From positions 62,001 to 126,000 of the forward strand of contig CAWIWF010000006.1 of the NCBI GenBank assembly GCA_963839815.1: a stretch of 64,000 bases of DNA, written 5' to 3'. How positions within the stretch are numbered: the first letter of the stretch is position 1; each line of letters starts with the position of its first letter. Positions 1-8,524 of this stretch are shown piece by piece. The notes beneath the pieces were generated by a model. It was not told the DNA's origin. It saw only the letters and a list, made by a program, of their open reading frames with translations, and did not search any database. This stretch comes from JACVRM01 sp963839815 (GTDB lineage: Bacteria > Actinomycetota > Thermoleophilia > Gaiellales > Gaiellaceae). Position numbers and translations under genes: made by a program.

Positions 1-159
1 AGGGCTCGTTCGTGCCGGGCGACGCGGTCGAGCTCGCCGGGCCGGACGGCACCGTCTTCGCCAAGGGCATCGCGAGCGCCGCGGCCGCCGAGCTCGGACG
101 CCCGGCCGCGCGGCCTGGAGGCAGTGCACCGCGACCGCCTCGTCGTCTACACCGCCTAG
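1..159 (+). pseudogene. proB: Glutamate 5-kinase C-terminal PUA domain, partial and frameshifted
   Basis: Only the 3' end of this gene lies in the window. The first ~30 codons read GSFVPGDAVELAGPDG and then VFAKGIA, the pattern of the PUA domain that ends bacterial glutamate 5-kinase (GSF..GD.V.......ARG). A second piece, LEAVHRDRLVVYTA and a TAG at 157-159, matches the usual ProB ending (EVVHRDNLVVL) but lies in another frame. A single-base indel near position 105-115 (GGCCGCGCGGCC) separates them. ProB phosphorylates glutamate in proline synthesis. The same one-base indel pattern recurs in several neighbouring genes, so consensus error is as likely as true decay. Its stop overlaps the stop of the convergent glycosyltransferase gene. 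The identity rests on about 50 residues. Confidence 0.55.
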
Positions 160-1256
160 ATCGAGTAGCGGCGCCCGCGCCACTCGACGCCGCCGTTCAG
201 TCGGTCGAGCGTCGAGCGGAGGCTGACGGCGGCGAGGAAGGCCATACCCGTGGGCAGCGTCAGCCAGTACCGGCGCGGCGTCGGGGCGAGACCGTCGACG
301 GCCGCGCGGGAAGCCAGCTGCAGCGTCAGCGCTGCCAGGCCGAGCGCGCGCGGGCCGCGGAGCGTCAGCCAGGCGGGCGCGAAGGCGAGGACGAGGGCGG
401 AGGCGGCGCCCGCGCCCGCCAGAGCCGGCGAGCGAGAGATGCCGACGGAGCTGTTCTTGCGCCAGCCCCGCCATAGCTCGCCCAGGCCGTGGTACATGCG
501 TACTCGCACCCGATCGGTGCCGTCGGCGATCACGAGCGGCTCTCCGGCCTCCTTGAGCCTGACGGCGAGTGCCATGTCGTCGATCAGCTCGTCGCGGACG
601 CTCCCGTGACCTCCGACCTGCTCGTAGACGTCGCGACGGACGAGGATGAACCCTCCGGCCGCGATCGCGATCGGCGAGCGGCGCGAGCGGACGAGCGGTC
701 CGGGCGCCACGAAGGTGCGGATGAGCACGGCGGCGGCCGGCTGCACGATTCGCTCGGCTGCGGTGCCGGCCTCGAGGCGGCAGAGGACGGTGACGCCGGC
801 GGCCCCGAGGCGCTCGGCCAGCGCGACGGCGCTGCCTGCGGAGGTCGGCGCGTGGATGACGTCGGCATCGGTGAAGAGGAGCCAGTCGCCGCGCGCCTCG
901 CGGACGCCTTGCTCGGCGGCCCAGCTCTTGCCAACCCACCCGTCGGGCCTCGGAGCTCCCTCGATCACGCGCACCCGCGGGCCGGCGGCAGCGAGCGCCT
1001 CGGCCAGCGTGCCGTCCTCCGACTCGTCGTCGACGACGATCACCTCGAGCCGCTCGTGATCCTGCGCCCCGAGCGAACGCAGTGCGGGGGCGATTCGCCC
1101 CTCTTCGTTCCGCGCGGGAACGATCACGGAGACGAATGCGTCACCCGCGGAGTCGCCCGCGTCGCCAAGCCGGGGCGCACTCCGCCTGTCGGCCAGCGCC
1201 ACGAAGACCCCCCACGCCCAGGCCGCGAGGGTGTACAGGCCGAGCGCCCGGCGCAC
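156..1256 (-). CDS. Family 2 glycosyltransferase, membrane-anchored (HpnB/CrtQ-like)
   Basis: This 366-residue protein has a GT-A fold catalytic domain. After an N-terminal hydrophobic stretch, residues ~40-50 give VIVPARNEEGRI, followed by VVDDESEDGT (nucleotide-sugar binding), GWVGKSWA, the metal-binding LLFTDADV and a downstream ELIDDMALAVRLKEAG that holds the catalytic acid. RVRMYHGLGELWRGWRKN matches the acceptor-side motif of hopanoid/carotenoid-type GT2 enzymes. Two or three membrane segments follow (~270-345). It probably transfers a sugar to a lipid acceptor at the cytoplasmic face of the membrane; the acceptor cannot be told from sequence. The GTG start at 1256 overlaps the stop of the upstream flavoprotein gene by one base, so the two are probably co-transcribed. 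The reading frame is intact. Confidence 0.85.
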   Translation of the reverse strand: MRRALGLYTLAAWAWGVFVALADRRSAPRLGDAGDSAGDAFVSVIVPARNEEGRIAPALRSLGAQDHERLEVIVVDDESEDGTLAEALAAAGPRVRVIEGAPRPDGWVGKSWAAEQGVREARGDWLLFTDADVIHAPTSAGSAVALAERLGAAGVTVLCRLEAGTAAERIVQPAAAVLIRTFVAPGPLVRSRRSPIAIAAGGFILVRRDVYEQVGGHGSVRDELIDDMALAVRLKEAGEPLVIADGTDRVRVRMYHGLGELWRGWRKNSSVGISRSPALAGAGAASALVLAFAPAWLTLRGPRALGLAALTLQLASRAAVDGLAPTPRRYWLTLPTGMAFLAAVSLRSTLDRLNGGVEWRGRRYSI

Positions 1257-2997
1257 TACTCGAGGAGCCGTCCGGTCTGTGCGAGCTCGGTGCCGCCCGC
1301 GAGCGCGAGGATCTCGTCCGGCATGTCGCAGATCTCCTTGCGCGAGACCGTGAGCTCGTCGCCGTCGAGTGCGACGACGATGTTCGAGCGCTCCTCCTCG
1401 CGCGTCTCTGGGTGATCGCGGCGAAGGTGGGCGCCGCGCGACTCGCGCCGCTCGAGGGCCGAGACGACGGTCGCACGACCGGAGATGATGCTGAAGCGCA
1501 GGTCGAAGGCGTGCGCCAGCTCGGCGTAGCCCTCGACGTCGGCTCGCACCTCGATGTCGCTCGCCGCCTCGTCCAACTCGGCGAGCGTCGCGAGCGTCGC
1601 CGCGAGCCCTTCCTCGTCGCGGACGACGCCGGCGCCGGCCCAGAGCGAGTCCCGCAGCGCTCGCTGGAGCGGCCGGGCGAAGGACTCGCCGGGGCCGAGC
1701 AGCTCGCGAACCTCGCCCGCGGCGGCCTCGACGGCCCGGCGGTCGCGGTGCTGCATCCGCAGCTCGCGCGAGAACTGGGCCGCGGCCTCACCGGCGCGCC
1801 GGCCGAAGACAACGCTCTCGGGCAGCGAGTTGCCGCCGAGCCGGTTGGCGCCGTGCAGCGCCGGCGGTGCACCTCGCCCGCGGCGAAGAGGCCGGGCGAC
1901 GTCGGTCGCGTGCGTCTCGGGGTCGACCACGATGCCGCCCATCGAGTAGTGCGCGGTCGGCGCGACCTCCATCGGCTCGCGTGGAGATGTCGAGCATCTG
2001 GTAGCTCGATGAACTGGCGGTACATGCGCGGCAGCTTCTCGAGGATCGCGTCCTTGCCGAGGTGGGTGATGTCGAGGAACACGCCGCCGTGTCGGTCCGC
2101 CGCGGCCCTCCGGGATCTCGGTGTAGTTCGCGAGCGCGACCCGGTCGCGGGTGCACAGCTCGAGACGCTCGGGGTCGTAGCGCTCCATGAACCGCTCGCC
2201 GTCGCGCGTTGTAGAGACGGCCGCCCTCGCCGCGCACGGCCTCGGTCACGAGCGTGCCCGGCCGCCTCCTCGGGCGCGACCATCCCGGTCGGGTGGAACT
2301 GGACGAGCTCCATGTCCATCAGCCGGCAGCCGGCGTCGAGCGCGAGCGCCATCCCTCGCCGTAGTTCTCGTCGCGCCGCGACGAGCTGCGCCGCCAGATG
2401 CGGGTGTGGCCGCCGGCGCAGAGGACGACGGCGTCGGCGAGGATCGCGAGCTCCTCGCCGTCGGCGAGGTCGAAGCGCGAGGGCGCCGAAGCACGTGCCG
2501 TCGGCGACCAGCAGCGCGATGACGTACTGCGTCCTCCAGGATCGGGATCGCCGAGCTCGGCGACGCGGTCAGCAGGTCGTGCAGCATGGCGCGGCCGGTG
2601 TAGTCGCCGGCGTAGCAGGTGCGCCGGTAGCGGTGCGCGCCGAAGAACCGCTGGTCGAGGCCGCCGTCGTCGGTGCGCGCGAAGCTCGCAGCCCCAGCGG
2701 CGAGCTCGTCGACGGCCTGCGGCGCCTCGCGCGCGAGGATCTCGACCACGCGCGGGTCGGCGAGGAGGTAGCCCTCGCGCAGCGTGTCGGCGAAGTGCTG
2801 CTGCCAGCGAGTCCTCCGGATCGCGCGTCCCGAGCGCCGCGTTGATGCCGCCGGCGGCGAGCACGGTGTGCGCGTCGAGCCGCGGCGCGCTTGCCGACGC
2901 ACGAGGACGTCGCGCCCGCCTCCGTGGCGGCGATCGCGGCGCGGAGCCCGGCCGCGCCGGCGCCGATCACGAGGACGTTGGCGACGAGGGAGCGCAT
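1256..2997 (-). pseudogene. Fumarate reductase/succinate dehydrogenase/L-aspartate oxidase family flavoprotein, multiply frameshifted
   Basis: Reading across frames gives a complete FAD-dependent protein of about 580 residues. The ATG at 2997 starts MRSLVANVLVIGAGAAGLRA, the dinucleotide-binding fold. Then come LAAGGINAALGTRDPEDS, YAGDYTGRAMLHDLL, DMELVQFHPTGM, EAVRGEGGRLYNAR, EPMEVAPTAHYSMGGI and HGANRLGGNSLPESVVFGRRAG, in the order of SdhA/FrdA/NadB proteins. The end runs through ALERRESRGAHLRRDHPET to a ~45-residue tail. About ten one-base indels break the frame, mostly insertions of T or C, for example near 1980, 2010, 2095, 2205, 2260, 2352 and 2530. Between breaks the motifs are essentially perfect, which favours sequencing or consensus errors, or very recent inactivation. 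No SdhB or NadA/NadC neighbour is present to choose between roles. Confidence 0.75.
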
Positions 2998-3064
2998 CGA
3001 GGCAGGGCGGCTCACAGCCGTAGCGTATAGCTTTTGTCCAAGGTCGAGACTTCGCGGGGGAGCC

Positions 3065-3277
3065 CTACAGCGCCCTGCGCACAAGCGCGCGCAGCGACTC
3101 TCCCGAGCCGAGCCCGGCGTCGCGGAGCGCCGCCTCTCCCGCCATCCACTCCACCGGCCAGCCTTCGGGATCGGAGCCGCGAGCCAGGTGCTGCGTGAGG
3201 ACGTGGAAGGCGGCTCGGTTCGCATCCGGATCGGGGTGGACGACGACGACGTGGTCGAGCTCGAGCACGGGCGGCAC
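3065..3277 (-). CDS. Small hypothetical protein (70 aa)
   Basis: A 70-codon reading frame starting MPPVLELDHVVVVHPDPDAN lies 67 bases upstream of the flavoprotein gene on the same strand. The N-terminal strand followed by charged and amphipathic segments suggests a small folded cytosolic protein, and LELDHVVVVHPDPD vaguely recalls the first strand of glyoxalase/VOC proteins. No family can be assigned. Codon third positions are strongly G/C as in neighbouring genes. It fills a gap that would otherwise be empty between the flavoprotein and tRNA-Arg, but short GC-rich frames also occur by chance. Confidence 0.45.
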   Translation of the reverse strand: MPPVLELDHVVVVHPDPDANRAAFHVLTQHLARGSDPEGWPVEWMAGEAALRDAGLGSGESLRALVRRAL

Positions 3278-3366
3278 TGTAGGAGGCAGCGGCAGCCTGG
3301 CGACGCGCGCAGAGCCCGCCGCTCGGGGAGGACGGCCCGCCCCGCCGGGGCTATCGTGACCGCCAA

Positions 3367-3438
3367 GCCCCCGTAGCTCAGTGGATAGAGCAGCGGTTTC
3401 CTAAACCGCGTGCGCAAGTTCGATTCTTGCCGGGGGCA
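3367..3438 (+). tRNA. tRNA-Arg (anticodon CCU)
   Basis: This is a full cloverleaf. The acceptor arm GCCCCCG pairs with CGGGGGC before discriminator A. The D arm is GCTC/GAGC, the anticodon arm GCGGT-TTCCTAA-ACCGC reads anticodon CCT (decoding AGG), and the T arm is GCAAG-TTCGATT-CTTGC. No CCA is encoded. Its 3' half is repeated 1.7 kb downstream at 5089-5131, as expected of an integration site. Confidence 0.96.
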
Positions 3439-3626
3439 TCGCACCAGCCGTGCCGGTGTACGAATGTCCTCGGCGGCATGGACGAGCTAGCAGCCGAGTT
3501 CTTGCACTTCGTGAGGTGGGAGATCTACTGGTCGTCTACAGGGCACGAGGCCCGACTCCGGGTCTTGGTGATGAACCCGCGCCGGTGACGAGTCGGCCCG
3601 CCCCTAGCGCCGTCTAGTGTCGGCCG

Positions 3627-4957
3627 ATGCGTCAGGCCTTTGCTCGAGTGCGGCTCGAAGGCGCCCTCTGGCGCAATCGGGACTTCCTCTGGCTGTGGAC
3701 TGCGCAGAGCATCAGTCAGCTTGGCAGCGAGATCACCGGGCTTGCGCTACCGCTGGTCGCGATTCTCGTTCTGGACGCGAGTACGTTCGCAGTGGCAGCC
3801 CTGTCGGTCGTTGCCTGGGCGCCGCTGTTCGCGTTCAGCTTGCCGGCCGGAGTGTGGATCGATCGCCTGCCGAGGCGGCCACTCATGATCGTGGCCGACT
3901 GGGGACGGGCCCTGCTCCTGGCAACGGTTCCCGCCGCCTACTTCCTCGATGCGCTCACGCTCGGCCAGCTCTACGCGGTCGCCCTCGCCGGCGGCACGCT
4001 GACCATGCTGTTCGACCTCACGTACCAGTCGTACTTGCCGACCGTCGTCGAGCGCGGGGATCTCGGCGAGGGAAACTCGAAGCTCGAGGTGAGCCGATCG
4101 GCGGCGCACGTGGTGGGGCCGGGGCTGGCCGGTGTCCTCGTCTCCGCACTCACGGCTCCCTACGCGATTCTCCTCGACGCGGTCAGCTTCGTTGCTTCGG
4201 CGCTGTCTCTCGGTCGCATCAGGCGCCCTGAGACGCCGCCGGCTCGGGCCACCAAGGGCCGACAGGCGTTCTGGGCCGATCTCGTCGAGGGTCTGCGGTT
4301 CACGCTCCCGAACCCGATCCAGCGGCCGATCATCGTCTTCGTTGCGGGGAGCAACTTCTTCACGAACATTCTGTTCGCGCTCTATCTGGTCTACGCAGTG
4401 CGAGAACTCGAGCTCTCGGCAACGACCATCGGGCTGATCCTCTCGATCGGGAGCATCGGCTCGCTGATCGGTGCGCTCACGGCCAACCGATTCGCCCGCT
4501 GGCTCGGGATCGGGCCGGCACTGATCGCCGTCTCGGCCGCTGGCGGCCTGGGTCAGGTGCTCGTCCCGCTGGCGAGTGGGCCGCTGACGATCCCATTCCT
4601 CGTCGCTGCCAACGTGCTCTTCGGATTCTTCGTGCTCAACTACTTCGTGACGGCCGTCAGCCTCGTGCAGGCGGTTACACCGGATCACCTGCTGGGACGC
4701 GCGAACGCGTCTCGGCGCTTCGTCGTGCAGAGCATGATCCCGCTCGGAGCACTCGTCGGCGGTGTCCTCGGCACGCTGATCGGGCTCCGGCCCACGATCG
4801 CAATCGGGGCGATCGGCGCTGCAGTCGCGGTCCTCCACTGTTGCTCTCCTCGCTTCGCAGGATCAAGACGACTGAGCAGGCGCTGGAGCTCGTGGAGCCG
4901 TTCAACGAGCGGTTCCTGCGCTCCACGAAGCGCGGCACACGTTCGCCTCAGTCCTAG
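3627..4957 (+). pseudogene. MFS family exporter (MFS_3/EntS-like), one frameshift near the end
   Basis: The ATG at 3627 opens a major facilitator protein of about 443 residues with twelve predicted membrane segments. N-terminal WRNRDFLWLWTAQSISQLGS is characteristic of the MFS_3 group of enterobactin and macrolide exporters, and the loop between helices 2 and 3 reads PAGVWIDRLPRRPLMI. The frame breaks near 4838: restoring one C in CTCCACTG continues to LLLSSLRRIKTTEQALELVE and a stop at 4955-4957, and the span is then a multiple of three. Without the repair the frame runs on into the next gene. It is the only recognisable gene between tRNA-Arg and the tRNA-like repeat at 5089, and it looks less GC-rich than its neighbours, so it is likely an acquired cargo gene. 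The substrate is unknown. Confidence 0.8.
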
Positions 4958-5088
4958 TGACCAGTCGGCGGCGGCGGCCAGCAGAAACGGTCTGGATTGG
5001 ATCTCCAGCTGTCGCGCCGATTGGCGCGCAGCTCGGACGAGCCGGAAAGACCCTGCTCAGCGCATACTTCAGCCCACTCGGCCGCCAC

Positions 5089-5131
5089 TTCCTAAACCGC
5101 TGCGCAAGTTCGACTCTTGCCGGGGGCATCG
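5089..5131 (+). repeat. Duplicate of the tRNA-Arg 3' end (attR-like)
   Basis: These 43 bases repeat 3398-3441, from the anticodon loop (TTCCTAAACCGC) through the T arm to GGGGGCATCG just past the tRNA, with one deleted G and one T-to-C change. The rest of the tRNA is absent here. A direct repeat of the tRNA 3' half at the far end of a foreign-looking segment is the footprint of site-specific integration into a tRNA gene. No integrase gene is seen between the repeats. Confidence 0.8.
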
Positions 5132-5199
5132 ACCGGCTGGCCGCTGTCGCGCGCCGCGCCTGTTCACGTTCTTGTCTCCCCGCGCTGTAGCGTCCTCAC

Positions 5200-5657
5200 A
5201 TGCTGATCTACGTCGCGGGCCACTGTTCTCCGAGGCCGAGCGCGCATGGCTCGACGCGCTCGTGGCCCAGCTTCGCAGCGAGGGGTTCGAGTGCTTCGTC
5301 CCTCACGAGAACTTCTCCGAGCTGACCGACCTGACCAGCCGAGAGGTCTTCCGCGTCGACGCAGCGGGAGTACGCGGCGCCAACGTGCTGCTCGCCTGGC
5401 TCGACGGGCCGGTCGTCGACGACGGCACTGCGTGTGAGATCGGCATGTTCGCGGAGCTCGTCGCAAGCGGCGACGAGCGCTACGTGGGCATCGTGGGCCT
5501 CGTCACCGACCTCCGCCTCCAGCGCCGTCGCGGCAACACCGTCGGCGACGGCATGAATCTCTTCGTCACCGGCGCGATCGAAGCATCGGGCCGCGTGTGC
5601 TGGTCGGTCGACGAGGCGGTCGACGCACTCCGGGAGCTCGAAGCGCGCTCACGCTGA
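5200..5657 (+). pseudogene. Nucleoside 2-deoxyribosyltransferase-like protein, one frameshift at the N-terminus
   Basis: The ATG at 5200 gives MLIYVAG, and one base later the adjacent frame continues PLFSEAERAWLDALVAQL. Joined, MLIYVAGPLFSEAER is the family signature. Restoring one C at GGGCCACTG (about 5219) makes 153 codons. Later motifs fit: FVPHENF, ANVLLAWLDGPVVDDGTACE (the DxxDxGTxxE pattern with the catalytic glutamate) and GMNLFVTGAIEASG. Members cleave or exchange the N-glycosidic bond of deoxynucleosides or related nucleotides in the cytosol. It lies just outside the tRNA-flanked insert, so it was probably the original downstream neighbour of tRNA-Arg. Confidence 0.7.
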
Positions 5658-5778
5658 CCCGGCGACGGCGTCGGTAGGCCAGCTGCACCGCCGCGGGCCG
5701 CTCCCACTCATCCGCCCGCGGGCTCGGTTCGCGCATCTCGCCCCGCGCCGACGATCACACGCGGTTGAATGGGGCGGT

Positions 5779-8296
5779 GTGGGCACCCCCGCCCCGTCCG
5801 GGAGTCGGGCCGACGGTGAGGCGCCGCTTCGTCGCGACGTCCGGCTGCTCGGCGACATCCTGGGGCGGGTCATCGTCGAGCAGGAGGGCGAGCACGTGCT
5901 CGCGCTCGAGGAGCGCATCCGCGGCCTGGCGCGCGCAGGACGCGGAGGCGAGCCGCCGGACGAGCTGCGCGCGGCGGTCGAGAGCCTCGACCTCGAGCTG
6001 CAGGGGACGATCCTGCGCGCGTTCGCCACCTACTTCCAGCTCGCCAACATCGCCGAGCAGCACCACCGGCTCCGCCGCCGCCGGCAGTACGAGCACGAGG
6101 AGCGGGTCCCGCGCGAGTCGCTCGCCGAGGCCTTCGCGCGGCTCGAGCGGGGCCGGCGTCGGCGACGAGGAGCTGCGCCGCGCGGCGCGACACGTCTCGC
6201 TCGAGCTCGTCTTCACCGCCCACCCGACCGAGGCGACGCGCCGCACCTTCCTCGCCGCCCACGTCCGCCTCGCGGCCGGGCTCGCCGAGCTGGACGACCC
6301 CACCCTCCCCGGCTCGCGCCGCGACGAGCTCGAGCGGGCGTTCGCCGAGGAGATCACCGCGCTCTGGCAGACCGACGAGGTGCGCGAGCAGCGGCCGCGC
6401 GTCCGCGACGAGATCCGGCACGGCCTCTGGTTCTTCGAGCGGAGCCTCTGGGACGCCGCGCCGCAGCTCCTCGCCGAGTACCGCGCCCGCCTGCCCGGCG
6501 CGCCGAGCCCCGTGCGCTTCGGCAGCTGGATCGGCGGCGACCAGGACGGCAACCCCGCCGCCGGGCCGGAGACGATCGAGGCGGCGCTCGAGACCGCCCG
6601 CGCGCTCGCGCTCGCCCGCCACCGGGCCGAGGTGCGCGCGCTCGCGGAGGCGCTCGGCATGTCGGCGTCGCTCGTCGGCGTCTCGCCGGAGCTCGTCGCC
6701 TCGATCGCGCGCGACGAGCGGGAGCTGCCCGACTACGCCGCCGCGATCGGCTCCCAGAACGAGGGCGAGCCGTACCGGCGCAAGCTCTCGTTCGTCTGGT
6801 GGCGGCTCGGCAACGACGGCTACGCGGACTCGAGCCAGCTTGCCGCCGACCTCGACCTGGTCGATGCGAGCCTGCGCGCGCACGGCGGCGAGCGGATCGC
6901 GGACGGCCGCCTGGCTGCGCTGCGCCGCCGCGTCGAGCTGTTCGGCTTCCACGTCGCCAAGCTCGACGTGCGCCTGCACGCGCGCGACCTGCAGACGGGC
7001 GGCGAGCGGGTCGCGGAGACGTTCGCCGCGGTCCGCCGCGTGCGCGAGCGGCACGGCCCGCACGCGCTCGACACCGTGATCGTCTCGGGCACGAGCTCGG
7101 CCGCCGACGTGCTGGCCGCGCTCGACGCGAGCGACGAGCCGCTCTCGGTCGTGCCGCTCTTCGAGTCGGTCGCCGACCTGCGCGCCGCCGCCGGCACGGT
7201 CGAGGAGCTGCTCGCGGAGCCGCGCTTCGCCGAGCGGGTGGAGGCGCGCGGGCGGCGGCTCGAGGTCATGGTCGGCTACTCCGACTCCGGCAAGGACGGC
7301 GGCTACCTGACCGCGCAGTGGGAGATCCAGCAGGCGCAGGAGGCGCTCGCCGCGCTAGCGGCGCGCCACGGGCTCGAGCTGACGATCTTCCACGGCCGCG
7401 GCGGCAGCGCCGGGCGGGGCGGCGGCCCGACGCACGCGGCGATCCTCGCCCAGCCGCCGGGGCACCCGCCGGGCCGGCTGAAGCTGACCGAGCAGGGCGA
7501 GACGATCTCGTTCCGCTACGGCCTCCCCGGCCTCGCGCTCCGCGAGCTCGAGGGCTCCGTCTCGGCCACGCTGCTCGCGGCCTTCCCGGCCGTCGCCGAC
7601 GCGCGCCCGACCCGGCGACGAGCGTGCGCGCGACGATGGACGCCCTCTCGGCGCAGGCCTACGCCGCCTACCGGGCCCTCGTCTGGGACGACCCCGCCTT
7701 CGTCGCCTTCTTCCGCTCGTTCACGCCCGTCGACGAGCTGGCGCTGCTCGCACATCGGCTCCCGCCCGGCCCGACGGCCTGGCGACGAGGACTACCTCGC
7801 CTCGATGCGGGCGATCCCGTGGGTGTTCGCCTGGACGCAGAACCGCTGCCTGCTCCCGGCGTGGTTCGGGTGCGGCACGGCGTTCGCCGGCGCCGACACC
7901 GGCGAGCTCCGCCGCCTCTACCGCGAGTGGGCCTTCTTCCGCTCGCTGGTCGAGAACCTCGAGATGACCCTCGCCAAGTCGAGCCTCGGCATCTCGGCGG
8001 AGTACCTGGCGCTCGTCGAGGACGACAGCCTCTTCGCGCCGATCGCAGCCGAGCACGAGCGCGCCGTCGCCGCCGTGCTCGAGATCGTCGAGGCGGACGA
8101 GCTGCTCGACCGCCACCCCGCGCTGCAGCGCTCGATCCGTCTGCGGAACCCGTACGTCGACCCGATGAACGCGATCCAGGTCGAGCTGCTGCGCCGCTCT
8201 CGCGCCGCCGAGACCGACGACGAGCGCGAGCAGGTTCGCCGCCCGCTGATGCGCTCGATCGCAGGCATCGCCGCGGCGCTGCGGAACACCGGCTAG
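5779..8296 (+). pseudogene. ppc: Phosphoenolpyruvate carboxylase, three single-base frameshifts
   Basis: The enzyme carboxylates PEP to oxaloacetate in the cytosol, an anaplerotic step. All hallmark motifs are present: VFTAHPTEATRRT (catalytic His), GSWIGGDQDGNP, FGFHVAKLDVRLHA, VMVGYSDSGKDGGYLTAQW, FHGRGGSAGRGGGPTH, IPWVFAWTQNR, and the terminal LRNTG. From the GTG at 5779 the frame breaks near 6152 (extra G in CGGGGCC), near 7612 (missing G before ACCCGGC) and near 7757 (extra G in CTCGCAC). Correcting them gives 839 codons, short of the ~880-930 typical of the family but complete from end to end. The perfect motifs and compensating indel count suggest base-calling or consensus errors rather than loss. 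Confidence 0.85.
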
Positions 8297-8350
8297 CCGG
8301 CGAGAGGCAGCCACGGCAGGCGGTCGCACGCGACGCCTCCGTCACACCAT

Positions 8351-8474
8351 CGGCACACACGCGTCACAGCCTCTGTGGTACCCGGGTCTGACCCCGAAGG
8401 GGAGCCTCGGGGCTCAGTCGGCACACACGCGTCACACCCTCTGTGGTACCCGGGTCTGACCCCGAGAAGGAGCC
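8351..8474. repeat. Two tandem 56-bp copies of a dispersed extragenic repeat
   Basis: 8351-8406 and 8419-8474 are near-identical (CGGCACACACGCGTCACA, then CTCTGTGGTACC, then CGGGTCTGACCCCGA). They fill the gap between ppc and the cyclase/ATPase gene. The GGGTCTGACCC part is palindromic. Related copies, some inverted, occur at about 12126, 53190, 53290, 59678 and 59848. No gene or tRNA is seen in 8297-8524. Confidence 0.75.
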
Positions 8475-8524
8475 CCGCAGCTTCCGGGAGGATGCCTCGG
8501 CCGTCAGACGGCCGGCCCGACCGC

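Noticed and set aside
3478..3588. 36-codon frame (MDELAAEFLHFVRWEIYWSS...) just after tRNA-Arg
   Set aside because: Too short, with no ribosome binding site or family match; it may be debris of the inserted segment.
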